A stretch of 64,000 bases of DNA from Zygnema circumcarinatum (GCA_037447605.1 CM074804.1:4099243-4163242), one strand, 5' to 3'. Counted from the stretch's first letter, positions 13,528-24,660 are shown. Numbers and translations are program-made. The notes: generated by a model from the letters alone, not told the origin.

Positions 13528-14924
13528 GGCTGTTCAGCCAGCAGAAACTTTTTGAGCTTCTGCGGAATTGCAAGGGCAGACTATAAGAAAACAGAAATTA
13601 GGGCAGATGGGGGTGCACTCCGTACTCCTGCCGGAGGGGTATGAACATGCAGCGGAATTTGTGCTGAAGTTTGCAGGAACTTCGAAGCGTGTGCAGGGCG
13701 TTCCGTGGTTCACAGTTCACCGTTAAAATGTCAACAAGGGAATGTCGAACATGTGGAACTTTCCCAACTGGGGCGTGACATGACAAACGACACTGAACGG
13801 GACCGCGCTTAACTACACTACTGTACTGCGCCGCACACAGAACTCGCCCCCGACAGACCCAGCCATCAGACTACGACTCGCGTCACGTCACGGCACGTCA
13901 AGTCACGTCACGCTCGCGGGAAGCGCACGCAGGGGGGGCGGTCGTAGCGAAGAGAGCCGCAGCGCCCTGCTGACGTGGCCGCCTGCTGCCGCGGCGCCGA
14001 GCGTGCGGGCTGCCCTCGGAGGCGCGGGTCGCGAAACAGCTGCTGCCGCGAGGGCGGTCGTTTTTGCTGGCGCCGCTGGGAGCAGGGAGCAGCTGCAACT
14101 GTGAAGGAAGAGGGGGCAGAGAGGTCTGGGGAAATGTGTAGTGATGCTGGTGTAGAAACGAAGCTAAGAAAGATATTATTTTAGCGATGATGCTAGCATG
14201 TAAGTAACAGTTGATTTCTTGTATTATTCAAGGAGTGTTCAAATGGCATTTGAGCGTAGCAGAGCCTTATAGGAAGTCAAACAGCACAATATGGATGTTA
14301 GGTGGAGCTCTTATTCACCTTTTTCGTCTATTTGTCCTTTTTTGCTTATCGTCCTGGTCACGAGGAGAATAGGCAAAGAAGTTAGAAGCGGGTCTGGCAT
14401 GCAGGACTGACAAAGAACCTATTTTGGTATTGTCGAACCGCAACTCAACATTTGAAGTGTCAAACACAGGATGTGAGAATAGAGATTGTGTTCTGTTTTT
14501 CGTCCATTGTCAGGTCGCAGAGAGTGTACTCCCTATCTCAGTGCAGGAGCACTGAGATAAAGAGGACACAGTCTTGCTTCAGTCTTTCTACTTGCATTAG
14601 GAGACATCATGAACTTTGAAGTGTGTTTATTCATCTTTGAAGTGTGTTTATTCATCTATCTGCTCTCTTGTCCTGCATTTGTGGATCGCAGGCATAGATC
14701 GAAAAGTATGCGCCGTCATGAGTGTCCAGAATGGAAGTTTTCTACAATCCGGCAGATGAAGATTATTTGCCAAATCAAATAAAATCAATCCCATAAGCAA
14801 AGAAGTAAAGGATAAGGAGACGAGGAGAAAGTCAGCCGTTTTTTATGCCCAAGGCATGGCCAAAAGAGAGAAGGTGAGGCGAATTTTGGTTTTCAGAACT
14901 TGACTTCGAAGCTGATTCTAACTT
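13528..14924. other. GC-rich divergent spacer and probable leader of the next gene
   Basis: The spacer lies between a minus-strand gene (start 13527) and a plus-strand gene. About 13800-14100 is strongly GC-rich and probably holds a bidirectional promoter. Short open frames there look driven by base composition. From 14180 to 14920 the sequence is AT-richer and could be an intron of the plus-strand gene. A direct duplication of about 23 bases occurs at 14616-14661 (ctttgaagtgtgtttattca twice). Confidence 0.5.
13874..13917. promoter_or_regulatory. Cluster of CACGTCA (ACGT-core) motifs
   Basis: Within about 44 bases the sequence repeats cgtcacgtcacggcacgtcaagtcacgtcacg in register, giving five ACGT cores close together. 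ACGT cores of this kind are binding sites for plant bZIP factors (TGA/ABF groups). The cluster lies between two divergent genes, about 350 bp upstream of the 98-aa protein gene. A regulatory role is inference from position and motif. Confidence 0.45.
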
Positions 14925-17666
14925 TTGAGTATGGAGTATAGCTGGGACATCTTGTGCATGTTACGATCAATGCACGTCCATCAAAACCTAGTTCAGTTTC
15001 TTCTATCTTGCAGGGGGTTGAAGCGCAGCATGAGATGTGACATTCACGCGCACAGGAACCTCATCAAGATTCCTTATTGCAATGATCGAGCCGCGTTTGT
15101 ACAAACAACGAGAGTATTCAATTCATATGTAAAAAGTATGCTACAGGGAAACAATGAGAACCGCAATGAAAGATGTGAAGGTCGTAGAGATCAAGATGAT
15201 GCTCATCTTTTAAGGGCTGAGGCGAGTGTGTTCGGGTTAGACCGGCTGACACGTCCTCCAAGAGATGAATACTGCCAGCAGTTCTTTCCAGATTCTTTTG
15301 GCAGAGAAGATAGTCATCATGGATTATATGGTGATGGTGAAGGGGTGTTCCAGCATGGACGGAAGAAATGTTCAAAAGGAAAAGGTAAGCATCTTTCTTC
15401 GAGCTATAGGGGAGAATACAATATCATTCGAATGTTAGATTGTGCCTGTAGAAAGAGACTATGATGTTGTTTGCATGCAAAACCAGACAATTGTAAGGCT
15501 GAGCAGCATCTCCTCAATATGTTCAAGCAGGAAAGGTAGGTGGAGTTCGTGTTCTGAAAAGGATGCAAAATCATTCGTTCCTTTGGCTTTGCTGCAGCGC
15601 CTCAGCTGAAATTCTGCATCAAGCCTGCACCGCGATTGACAGCGTGTGAAGAAGGACAACAAGCTGGGAACGCCTTCCTGAAGGCGCAGCAACTTTTGCC
15701 ACCTGTCAGCGCACCGAAAGGGAAATCGAAATTTGTGATAAAAGCTGCAAAGCGAGATGCTGCAGTGGATGATGGAGACCGGACCATGGGGGTGAACGAA
15801 GGGGAAGGCGAGAAACATCGATCACTTTTGCATCGTCTTCAGCAACTTACGGAAGAAGCGTCAACATCAAGGAGAGATTCGCTTGAGGTGACAGCACGGG
15901 TCCTTTACGTTGTATACTCGTAAAGTAAGGTTCTACTTTCCACCGCTCCACGGTGGAGCGGTGGCTTGCCCGCTGCTGCCGCGCTGCCGTAAGAGGCCTT
16001 TGGAGCCAGCGGAGCTGCGGCTGCTGCGGCCGGGTCTGGGCGCAAAGGAACACCACCCCTCCCCACCTTTTTGCCTTCTGTCTTTTTTTTTTTGCGTTAT
16101 GTTGTGAGTAAGATTTCAATACCGGCGTTTCAGCTCAAAAGGTGACTGGATACGAAGTTCTCCTTTCGGAGCGAAGTTGGCAGCGTGAAGTTAAACAACT
16201 GCAGGCTCTTTCTGCCTTTATGCTTTTGACGAACTTGAGTCTTCATACATTATTGATCAGATCACAATTGTGCCTGTCTGCCAGCCTCCCTATGAATCTC
16301 GTGGAGTTGCAGAGCCGCCTCGAACCCAAACTGAAGAGGATATCGCAGATTTTGTTGTTGAGCTTCAGGAGGACCAGGTGCGATATTGCTGGACTACGGA
16401 TGAGAAATATTGGTAGCTTTGATTTTGGAGTTTGTTTTTCTCCAGTTTAAGCCCTGAGGCCCATGATGCATGTCGGCGAAAGTTCTGTCTGTTCTTAAGG
16501 TTGTTCTTTTTTTTTCTTTGTTCGTTGTTCAAATTATGATCTTCATATTCATTTCATTGATCTCATTTGAGATTGGCAGGTCGAGGCAAATTACGCTGAG
16601 GTTGCGGAGTCTGCATCACCTTTGTTGCTACAACTAAAGAAAGGGCTCATCTCTAGGGCGGTCCCTGAAGGGAGTGCAGAAAATGGTCATCTCCTGCGAC
16701 TTCCAGTGTGAGTAAGTCGGAACTTTCAAAGCTTTTTGCTTGTCTTGTGAATCTGATCCTTAGAAGAATGTCTTTCAATGCTTACCAAGGCATTCAGTTT
16801 CTATAAAAAAGAATGGGTAAGCCCTTTTCATGGGAAAAAGTGCACAGAGAGGATTTGTATTAAACGACTGGAATCTGGGTTATGCATTTCGCCATTCGAT
16901 GTCGGATTTGTAGAACGAGCTTTCAGGCAGCTTTGCATAAAGTGGTGGAAAAGGAGAAGAGGGAGCGTGCAGCTGCATGCAAAACCATGTCTGCCTCCGA
17001 TTCTTTTTCAGGTTAGCGATTCTCTGAAGTTACATTTGAAAATTCGGATCCTACCTATGCTTGTTTCCAGGACTTATTTTCACACAGTCTCTCAACCTTA
17101 GAAAGATTGTGTAAAGAGTGGGAGTGTGAAATGACTCAAAGCTGACGGTTATGATGGTGCAACTGCTGCATTCTAGTAGATATTGCTAGTGAGCCCAGCA
17201 TCTAGTGTGTCGCCGAAGGCCCGTTAATCTCATGTCGTCGCTCTTGGCGTCGCCTCACTCTTCATTTGTTGATTTGCCGACTGTAGGAGGATGTGAAATA
17301 CTGGATGTGCGCATTATAAGGGCGAGCTTGGAGGCCCATATTACCAAATGCCTTTGTGAAGTGCTCCGTGCTCCGCAGGTATAACCTCACGTTCTGATAA
17401 CAATCATGGAACTCGATCAAAAAACTGTTGCCTTTTTTTTTAGTATTTTCATTCCTGGCCCCTGTTTAAGTGTGGCAAGTGTGGAACAACCATATAGAAG
17501 TTGAAATCAGTTGTTTGCCATCATGCAGGAGTGGGTCTCCTCTGCTGCGTTTCCACCTACCATTTTTGTCCTGTTTCCCACTCGGGGCCACTCAGACATC
17601 GAGTTCACACCAAATCTCAGTGTCCGCCTTCTCCGTCCGTGGTGCGTCTATCCTGTTTTAAGCTGA
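14925..17666 (+). CDS. Unrecognised multi-exon protein (about 450 aa)
   Basis: Seven plus-strand exons link in phase: 14925-15384 (5' limit uncertain), 15598-15887, 16240-16377, 16580-16707, 16914-17011, 17287-17378 and 17529-17666 (TGA). Phases 1,0,0,2,1,0 all agree and each junction has GT-AG, so the gene is probably real. The N-terminal half is polar (GREDSHHGLYGDGEGVFQHG, then basic SAPKGKSKFVIKAAKR). The middle contains SSYIIDQITIVPVCQPPYES and an acidic TEEDIADFVVELQEDQ. A helical KVVEKEKRERAAAC segment precedes the C-terminal FPPTIFVLFPTRGHSDIEF. The true start may lie at an ATG at 15031 or in an upstream exon, because a good acceptor (cttgcag) lies at about 15012 inside the first open frame. 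I do not recognise the family. Confidence 0.6.
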
Positions 17667-18401
17667 TCTCTAGTAATCGTTGTGAGGCGTGCAGTAGAGT
17701 AATCTTCTATTTTAAGTGATGCCAGCTGTCAAGGTTAAAGCCCTGACCATTGCATCTGTTGAGCTGGCGCCCTCTGCCTGTCAGCAGTGCAGAAGGCTAT
17801 GCAGGTTGCTCTGTGCTCTATTGTTGAAGTGCTATGCTTGGATGGGTGACGATTTGTTTGCAGGAGAGAAGTGCAGATGGCGTCGGACTCCTGGCAGGGG
17901 AGGGTTGTGTTGTGCACAACATACGCAGCGGTGTCCTAATGGACGAAATGATGTCGTCCTTTCAATCTCAGTTGTCCTTCATATGTTACATTTCCCGTTG
18001 TGGTGTTGAACTCTCTGCGTTCTCCCCCTCTCTCGTTTAATTTTCGAGTCTGATATCTTGCATGTCGTGTCGTCCTCACTTCCCCTCCCCTCCGGTTTTG
18101 CTCGCAAACCCCATCGCTTACCTTTTCGCCTTCCTCGTTCGTCCCCCCGTTTTGTCCGGCCTTCCTTTCGCATGTCTAAAGTAGTGATAATCAACGAATT
18201 ATTTTTCCGTTAGTTGAATGTGATTGCACCGCCACGTGAAGTTCAAGTGCAATAATCAAACGAGAAAAAAATTACCAATCAAAAACTGCATTGCTTGACT
18301 TTCCTCTATCCGTCCAACAAAGCTAAAACTAAAGGAGCTACGTAGGCTTCCACCCTATCTACCCTCACGGCTCCTTCGGAAGGCCGTTTCCCTCCCTCAC
18401 A
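17667..18401. other. Convergent 3' spacer
   Basis: The 3' ends of the plus-strand unknown gene and the minus-strand PP2C gene face each other here. An additional exon of the upstream gene near 17760 cannot be excluded. About 18010-18170 is CT-rich and 18180-18350 AT-rich, as expected of untranslated or terminator sequence. I see no other feature. Confidence 0.5.
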
Positions 18402-20613
18402 CTAGGGTTTCGACCCCCCACAGTCAGACCGCAAGTCGACCACGACCACAGTTATGTCGTCAGAACTCCCTCTGCTTATGGCCAAAGTGACCAGCATTGA
18501 GGTTGCCAATTCTGCCGCCTTAGTGCGGTGGGCCCCCTTTGTGGCAGCGAAGCAGAGGGAGACGGTTCTGCATGCCCTGTCGTTGGAGATGACGTCCCAC
18601 AGGCCGTCGCTGGCCAAGACCAGAAACTCGTCTTCTACGTTTCGCGAAATGGAGGTGATCTCCGGGTGAGGGATAACGAACGGCTTCAAAAAGCGGTCGC
18701 CTGCCTGTGAACAGGCGGCTCGGTGAAGGGTGAGGGTTCAGATAATTGAATTGAAGGTGAGTAGCGCATTGGTCGAATTTTAGCTTACCAATGGCTCGAG
18801 AAACAGCCAAGATCCCCATAACGCGATAACCGCCATAGTTCAAGACTTTCCCTCCTGATGACTCAATTCTTTGCATCTCGTCAAGCCGCCCGGGCTGCAT
18901 AGCCATCACAGAGATTCTTTTAGATTCTCAGAAGAAATAGAAGGGGAGCGAGGAGGGGACATAGAAATCCTCGTGTTTCGTGTCCGGGACGTAGTCAAAT
19001 CAGGAGACCATCACCATCAGCACCAGACAAACACTTCTCACCCAAAGTTGTTAAAGCACACAGAAAGCGATAACTTCCAATCCAAGCTACCCAAAAGGCC
19101 AAACTAGGAGACGAAATAGAAGGGAATAACAAAACCCCCAAAACCAGTAAAAATGTCAATCTCAATGTCTCAATCAAAAACAATCATCCCCATACTCCTT
19201 GTTACTTTGTGATCGGAGGAGAGCGGAATCGCCTGTCCTGCCCGGCAGAGCACAGCCCGTGAGTCGCCGCAGTTCGCCACAAATATCTCTTTTCTGCTCA
19301 AAATCACAACAACTGCAGTGGATCCGACGGTATCGGGCGCAATGGGGGTATGAACTGGCGCCTTCTCATTGGAGCATTTTACAGCGCACGTGCATGCGCC
19401 GTTTACTTCCGCGTCGACTTCCAAAAAGGCGCTCTCCAAAGCTGCTGGAATGAGGGATGTCAGGTCCCAGTTCTCAGATGTTGCTGCATTCTCTTCCTTA
19501 CTTGAAACCTCTGAAAGTCTCTCCAGATTCTGCAGAAACACTGAATGGAGCTGCTCGAAACAGAAGCGTGAAACCTGAACAAAATCAGCACAAAAGAAAA
19601 AAGCGTGTCGTACATTTCGCAATCAAGAAACTTTGCCGAAAATTCTGCTTTCGAAAAGCAACACAATGATATAAGAAAGAAAGACGAAAATAGAAGCCGA
19701 GAGAGAAGGAGAGAGAGACAGAGACAGAGGGAGGTGAGAATTGGAAAGCAAAGACGGAAAAGGGCCCTTTTCTCGGTACCTGAGAGCCGCCGTGACCGTC
19801 GTAAACCCCAAAGGAATGGAGGGGTTCAGAGCCCCCCCCCTCAGCCCCCGCAAGCCCCGTCACTGCGCGCGCCGCGTCCTCCATCTGCTTCGCCCCTCCG
19901 CACATCGCCGCGAGGCCGTACGCGGGGCACCATTCGTTTGTTCTTTCGCAGTGTTCCCAAACTGCTGTGACATTAGCATTGTCGGCACCGCTACTGTTGT
20001 TGTTGTTTTTGTTGTTACTGTTGTTGTTACTGCTGTTGTTGTTACTGTCTTTGCTGAAGCCTCCTCCGCTTGCTGATCCGATCTCACTCCTCTCACTCGT
20101 CTCGCTGCTTGAAGCACCTCCCGTGTCCGTATCCGGGCCTGCAGGCACAAGCTCTTTTCCGAAAAGTCGTATTTTCGACGAATGGTTCGACGGAATCTTC
20201 TGAAAACCAGCCTCCACGACTTCCCCTCCGTCTTTCAAAAAACCCAAAAGATTATTCTCCAAAAGGGAAGAGGACGAAGAAGCAGCTTCGGCGTTGGGAT
20301 TTCTCCGCTTTGAGTCTTTCTTCCTCCTCTCCTTCTCTCCTTCTTGCTCCCCATCACCTCCGTCCTCTCTTCCTTTTCCTGCTCCTCCTTCCCTTCCTTC
20401 TCCTCCTCCTCCTCCTCCCTCTTCCGCATGGGGCCGTTTCTTTCCAATATAGAGAGATTTTGGGTGTTTGGGAGCGGTATTAACTGAATTAAAATTCGCA
20501 TTTGAAACGGAAAATGAGTTTGAAGTTTGAACAATATCTTCTACCTCTCCTTCCTTGGCAGTCGCACCCATGTCCGCCGACCTGCAGTCGCGGTCTGACA
20601 CGAGAGTCGTCAT
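18402..20613 (-). CDS. Protein phosphatase 2C, clade-A-like (ABI1/HAB1 type), 535 aa
   Basis: PP2Cs are Mn/Mg-dependent Ser/Thr phosphatases. Clade A members inhibit SnRK2 kinases and are themselves blocked by ABA-bound PYR/PYL receptors in land plants. Four exons join in phase: 20613-19780, 19574-19206, 18894-18789 and 18700-18402. The first ~215 residues are low-complexity (poly-Gly/Glu, Asn/Ser runs). The catalytic domain follows with QMEDA, FGVYDGHGGSQ (about 268-278), DTVGSTAVV, VANCGDSRAVLCR, DHKPGRLDEMQRIE, AVSRAIGDRFLKPFVIP (D438), LASDGLWDV (D468) and GSSDDITVVVVDL, so all metal ligands are present. Where clade A phosphatases carry the receptor-lock tryptophan (W-N-G-A-R-V), this protein has Y421 in NYGGYRV. 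A cluster of CACGTGG motifs lies 0.5-0.9 kb upstream of the start. Confidence 0.93.
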
Positions 20614-20913
20614 CTTCCTTTTTTTTAGAAAATGATTTCCGGATTCCTTCAGTTTAAATTACATATTGAATGTGGGAATCCGCGGATCAGCACATTCCAG
20701 ATTCGAGATGAGGGAGGTCCTGCAAAGATAGGGAGCAGTTAGTGAGATTATCTCTCAAAGGGAGAGGAGGGGTCATATACGGTGATGGTTGAGCGCGAGG
20801 AGAGGTCGTAAGAGAGACATTCCCCCGCCGCCATCTTTATTTGATGCTAAGAGTGAAAAAAAACTTTTGCCGGAAGGAGCGGTTGCGAAGAAGTGCGAGC
20901 ATGGTGAGCGAGA

Positions 20914-20972
20914 GAGAGAGGGGGGGGGGAGAGAGAGAGAAAGAAATAGAGAGAGAGCGGGAGAGGGGGGGG

Positions 20973-21003
<31 letters not shown>

Positions 21004-21030
21004 GGGGAGGGGGAGAGAGAGAGAGAGGGC
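20914..21030. repeat. GA-rich microsatellite upstream of PP2C
   Basis: The tract is an interrupted (GA)n/(G)n array in which gagagaga runs alternate with runs of eight or nine G. It lies about 300-420 bp upstream of the PP2C start codon. GA tracts are common in plant 5' regions; a function here is unproven. Confidence 0.85.
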
Positions 21031-21100
21031 GGTGGGCAAGGCGGCTGGCGAGCGGCAGCGCAACAGCAGACCGCCGCCGGCCGTCCGCCGACACTCGCGC

Positions 21101-21521
21101 CACGTGGCTGCCCCGCCCCTCCTCGCGGGAGGAGTGCGCTCAGTGCGAGTACCTCGCGCAGAGGGGTACCTTTAGCGACCGAAGTACGCGTTCGGGATCG
21201 GGATATTGATTCCACGTGTCGCGCGCAGGCTGCATGCAGGCGGCACAAATTCTTCCTCGTCGGGGTCGCCGCGGTGGGTCAACTCGTGGACCCGCGCGCC
21301 CATCGATCGCACGCGCGGTGGATCCGTGGACTGTGGGCTGAATTTGACGTGGCGGCACCCTGACGTGCCACGTGGAAACGAAACGCACATGTACAGATCT
21401 GTCAAATAACCAAGCTCCACGTGGTAGAGGAAAGCCTCGAGCTGACTTTTGGCGGAACGGCACGTGCCGCACGAGCGGAGGGGAAAAAGCGCCGGGAAGT
21501 GAACCGCCATGCGCCACGTGG
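21101..21521. promoter_or_regulatory. Cluster of G-box/ABRE-like ACGTG cores upstream of PP2C
   Basis: Seven ACGTG cores occur in about 420 bp: CACGTGG at 21101, CACGTG at 21213, GACGTGGC at 21346, CACGTGG at 21369, CACGTGG at 21418, CACGTG at 21461 and CACGTGG at 21515. They lie 0.5-0.9 kb upstream of the PP2C start. In land plants (C/T)ACGTGGC is the ABA-response element core bound by ABF/AREB bZIPs, and clade A PP2C genes are typical ABA targets. Similar motifs also occur in GC-rich blocks elsewhere (24750-25290, 28150-28420, 30190-30420), so the cluster could instead be repeat-derived. Confidence 0.45.
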
Positions 21522-22113
21522 AGGAGGTCTTGTCGTTTAGGACGCTGCCAGGGGATGGCGGGCGGCAGAGATATTTTGAAGGCGGCTGGGCGGCAGAAGG
21601 TGCATGGGGAGGGGCGCCGACCTGGAAGTGAATCTGCGGGTCCACCGAACGGCCACCGAAAGAGATGGCCGAGCGGGGGTTCAACCGGAGCGGCGGCGGG
21701 TCAACCGGAGCCGGTGAAAATGGGGTACAACCCCAACAAGGGACTATTGCAAACCCAAAACAGCGACGACTGAAAACCGGTCCAGAAGTTAGAAACCGGC
21801 CGCGTCTGGTTTTGGGCCTCCCCGGCATCATGGTGCATGTGCGCACGGTGGAGCCATCCATGGCGGGTGTACGGACATACGGACTCTTGCGAGAGTTGGT
21901 CGAGCCTGACGCGAAAATGTAGAATTGGCATTGCTCGATGTCGAGATGGCGACGCCGTCAATTAATTGGCATGGACAAAGTCAATAAGTAGAACCAGTGT
22001 GAACGGATCACAAATGACTTATAAAAATGTAAGGAAGGCTATGGGCACATTTGCTGCTTCTGTGCCATCACGTCACGTTTTTATTTCATGCAATGCTAAA
22101 CAGGTAACAAGTG

Positions 22114-22560
22114 GGATGTGGCATTGATCTCACAAAACAGGTCGGACCATTGGATCGACCATTGGAATGTTTGCCAGTCATTGGTTCCAATGATTGTCAC
22201 GGTTGGTTCGGCACCCCGATTGGTTGGCTGAGCCCATTTTTGGTAGCGTTTCCAGCCATTGCCAATGGTAGGCAGCCATTTGATGCATCCAATGGTTGGT
22301 ACCATTTCAATGGTTGAACGATTGAACTCAATGATTGCAAACCATTGGCAATTGTTCGAACCATTGGTGAGGAACACAAGCAACATTGGCAATGGTTCGG
22401 AGCATTGGTTCCATTGGTTGGTGGACCCCGCCGATCATCAGCAATGGTTCAAACCATCTGTCTGCCAATTCGTTGCCAACCACTGGCAATGGCTAAGAAC
22501 TTGGCGACCCCATGGTCTGACCTGCACAATCTCGGGCTGCACCCATTGTACTCAACCGCA
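22114..22560. repeat. CCATTGG/CCAATGG-rich repeat patch 1
   Basis: The patch starts with GGATGTGGCATTGATCTCAC, a terminus shared with the dispersed inverted-end family at 53290 and 62534. It continues for about 420 bp as degenerate CCATTGG, CCAATGG and ATTGGCAATGG units. The segment ATGATTGCAAACCATTGGCA recurs almost exactly at 46707, and ATTGGATCGACxACCATTGG recurs at 30893. The units are nearly self-complementary, so single strands could fold. Confidence 0.75.
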
Positions 22561-23056
22561 GGCTCATCACAGTAAACATCAGACCAGCTGAATGTAGGGA
22601 TATGTGAACTATATTTTGTTTCTTCGTTTTTTCTCAGATTGGGGCCTGCCACCGCAGCTGAGGCTTAGCGGACTTTTGGAACCAACAGACAATCAGAGTA
22701 CAATAACTCATACCGTCGTATAAAGCATTTCTCCAGATCACCACTATGCGTTTCTACGTTCTTCGAATCACACTCTCAATGCCAGATTATTTGGAATGAA
22801 ATTAAAGTTACTGCCCGTCAATTCAAAGCTCAAAGAATAACGCAGGGAGCTCTACATACCTCAGCAGGCTATTCGTTCAGATACTTAACCTACCTCGAAC
22901 AAAGAATTGTATACATATTTTTTACAAGTCACCTTCATCTGTGCTGTGTTCAATTAACCTAAATTATCCGTTTTAGGAAGGAGTACATCCATGACTGCAT
23001 TTTTTGATGACAAGCAGGCTCCGGCCCCCCGTCAAGTGATCCCTTATCCTTCACTC

Positions 23057-24412
23057 TTACTTTCTAGGTCGGCCGCTTTGAACTGCACTGGCTAAACTTC
23101 CTCCCTTGGCTGCATCGTCTGCACTCCCTCTCTCACCGTCTGGAAGAGCCTGCAAGCTGGTCCCTCCCCCTCCTCTAATTCGAGCTCCAGGAGTTCCTGT
23201 CAAAGTCTCTCCCCGGAGAGCTGCTTTATAGCGGTCCTCTGTATCTTGTTGGCTCTGTATCTCGTGAAGCAGTTGTTCCAATCTTTCATTGTTCATACGT
23301 GCCATAACCTGCACAGAAGAGGAAAGTCATTGGTCTAATCAAACATTGCTGAACTTTGATGCAGACGCCCGCAGTCCAAGCTAGTCCATAGATACTTTAC
23401 ATGAAGAATAGCAGGAATGCCATTCATTTACTTGCTATGTTTGTTGTTGAGCAAGAAAAAAGGGCAATTGTTCGCAAGAATGAAGCAGCAAGCCGAGCAA
23501 GTTTATACTAATAAGCTTGTCTTTTCAGCGCCCCGATTCCAAGCAGACTGACGACAGCCTTGAAAGCCGTCTAGGGTTTCCGACGAGCGAATACCTTTGC
23601 CTTCAACTGTGCATACGAAGACCATACTGACGACGATCATTAGAAATGCACCTGGAAAAACTTTCAGACACAGAGGAACAAAAGTGCAGCTCATTCCTTT
23701 TAAAACTGGGACTTGCGATGAATATTCTTCTGTGCCTTATGCCAGGAGGGTCCGGACGCGTCTCGTTTGACGATGAGCACAACAGAAGTTTGTCAAGATG
23801 CATTGATACGTTTCTTACTCGAGTTGATAGAACGAGCGAGGACAAGTTCGTCAGGAAGTCCGGCGGGAGATACTATGCTGGTGGTGATTTCAGCTGATCG
23901 GGTTCTCCAATCCTATTCAAGTACCAAGTCTTCCAAGGCACTCTGAACTTCCTAAGGCAGACAAAATTACACGTAAACCCTTGCGCTTGCTACAATGTCG
24001 AATATCCTCGCTGCTTAGAAGTGCATGGCTTTAAGCTTCTTCCGCGATATAAGCTTCTGAAAGCAACCTCAGCATTCATGCAATAACAAGGGTCTCAAGT
24101 CCGGTGCAGAGCACCAAGTAAACCAGAAGCCGAATCTCCAACTATTCTTAAATCTTCCAGGAGATGAGGTTCGAGCGCTTCTGGAAGCTTGAAGAAACTC
24201 ACCGCTCCATCCATCCGCCCCCCTCTGAGCTGCCGCTTCCGCCGCTCCACCTCCTCGTCGGTCATCGGATTGGTGGCATTCTGAGTAAGCTGCGCCGCGG
24301 CCCAGGGGAGCGCCACGCAGGCCACTCCGAAGGCGGCGTAGAAGCCCCGCGACTCCCTGCTGCGCTGCACGATCCAGCGCCACGTGGCGCTCCGTGCGTA
24401 CAGGAACGCCAT
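23057..24412 (-). CDS. Small single-span membrane protein (153 aa), plant-type, function unknown
   Basis: Two exons, 24412-24203 and 23308-23057, join in phase 0. The N-terminus (MAFLYARSATWRWIVQRSRE) is basic and aromatic, and one membrane span follows (about residues 23-42, GFYAAFGVACVALPWAAAQL). The soluble part reads MTDEEVERRKRQL and, across the join, MDGAVMARMNNERLEQLLHE, then DRYKAALRGETLTGT, before a Gly/Ser-rich tail. The VMAxxNxERLxxLLxEIQ...RYxAALxGETL pattern resembles small plant organelle proteins I recall, but I cannot name the family. The 893-bp intron holds no separate gene. Directly upstream, in the same reading frame, lies a long hexanucleotide repeat; the start was placed at the first ATG after it, because the extension would be almost pure Met-Pro. 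Confidence 0.7.
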
Positions 24413-24455
24413 GGCTACCTCCCACTTCCCCTCTGCGCTGAACAACGGGTCGCCT

Positions 24456-24457
24456 GG

Positions 24458-24503
<46 letters not shown>

Positions 24504-24523
24504 AGCATGGGCATGGGCATGAG

Positions 24524-24605
<82 letters not shown>

Positions 24606-24660
24606 AGCATGGGCATGGGCATGGGCATGGGCATGAGCATGGGCATGGGCATGGGCATGG
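24456..24660. repeat. (GGGCAT)n hexanucleotide minisatellite
   Basis: About 34 tandem copies of GGGCAT are present, a few changed to GAGCAT (for example near 24502, 24520, 24604 and 24634). The array ends about 45 bp upstream of the start codon of the 153-aa protein gene. On that gene's strand each unit reads ATGCCC, in frame with the gene. The plus strand reads Met-Gly. Both long frames are repeat products and not evidence of a gene. Confidence 0.97.

Larger units (their letters stand above)
20614..23056. other. Intergenic region: PP2C upstream sequence and repeats
   Basis: I see no credible gene. In order it holds a short leader region, a GA-rich microsatellite (about 20914-21030), a GC-rich stretch with a G-box/ABRE-like cluster (21101-21521), a GC-rich block to about 21900 whose long frames are composition artefacts, a CCATTGG-rich repeat patch (22114-22560), and AT-rich sequence to 23050. 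Confidence 0.55.

Noticed and set aside
21172-21861. 229-codon minus-strand open frame upstream of PP2C
   Set aside because: GC-rich block with overlapping long frames on both strands, no recognisable domain and no supporting splice structure; it overlaps the CACGTGG cluster.
22333-22360. tRNA-like GTTCGAACC box
   Set aside because: It is one of the CCATTGG patch units; no A box or acceptor stem pairs with it.
23646-23897. 83-codon plus-strand frame
   Set aside because: Lies wholly within the intron of the 153-aa protein gene, with no domain or splice context.
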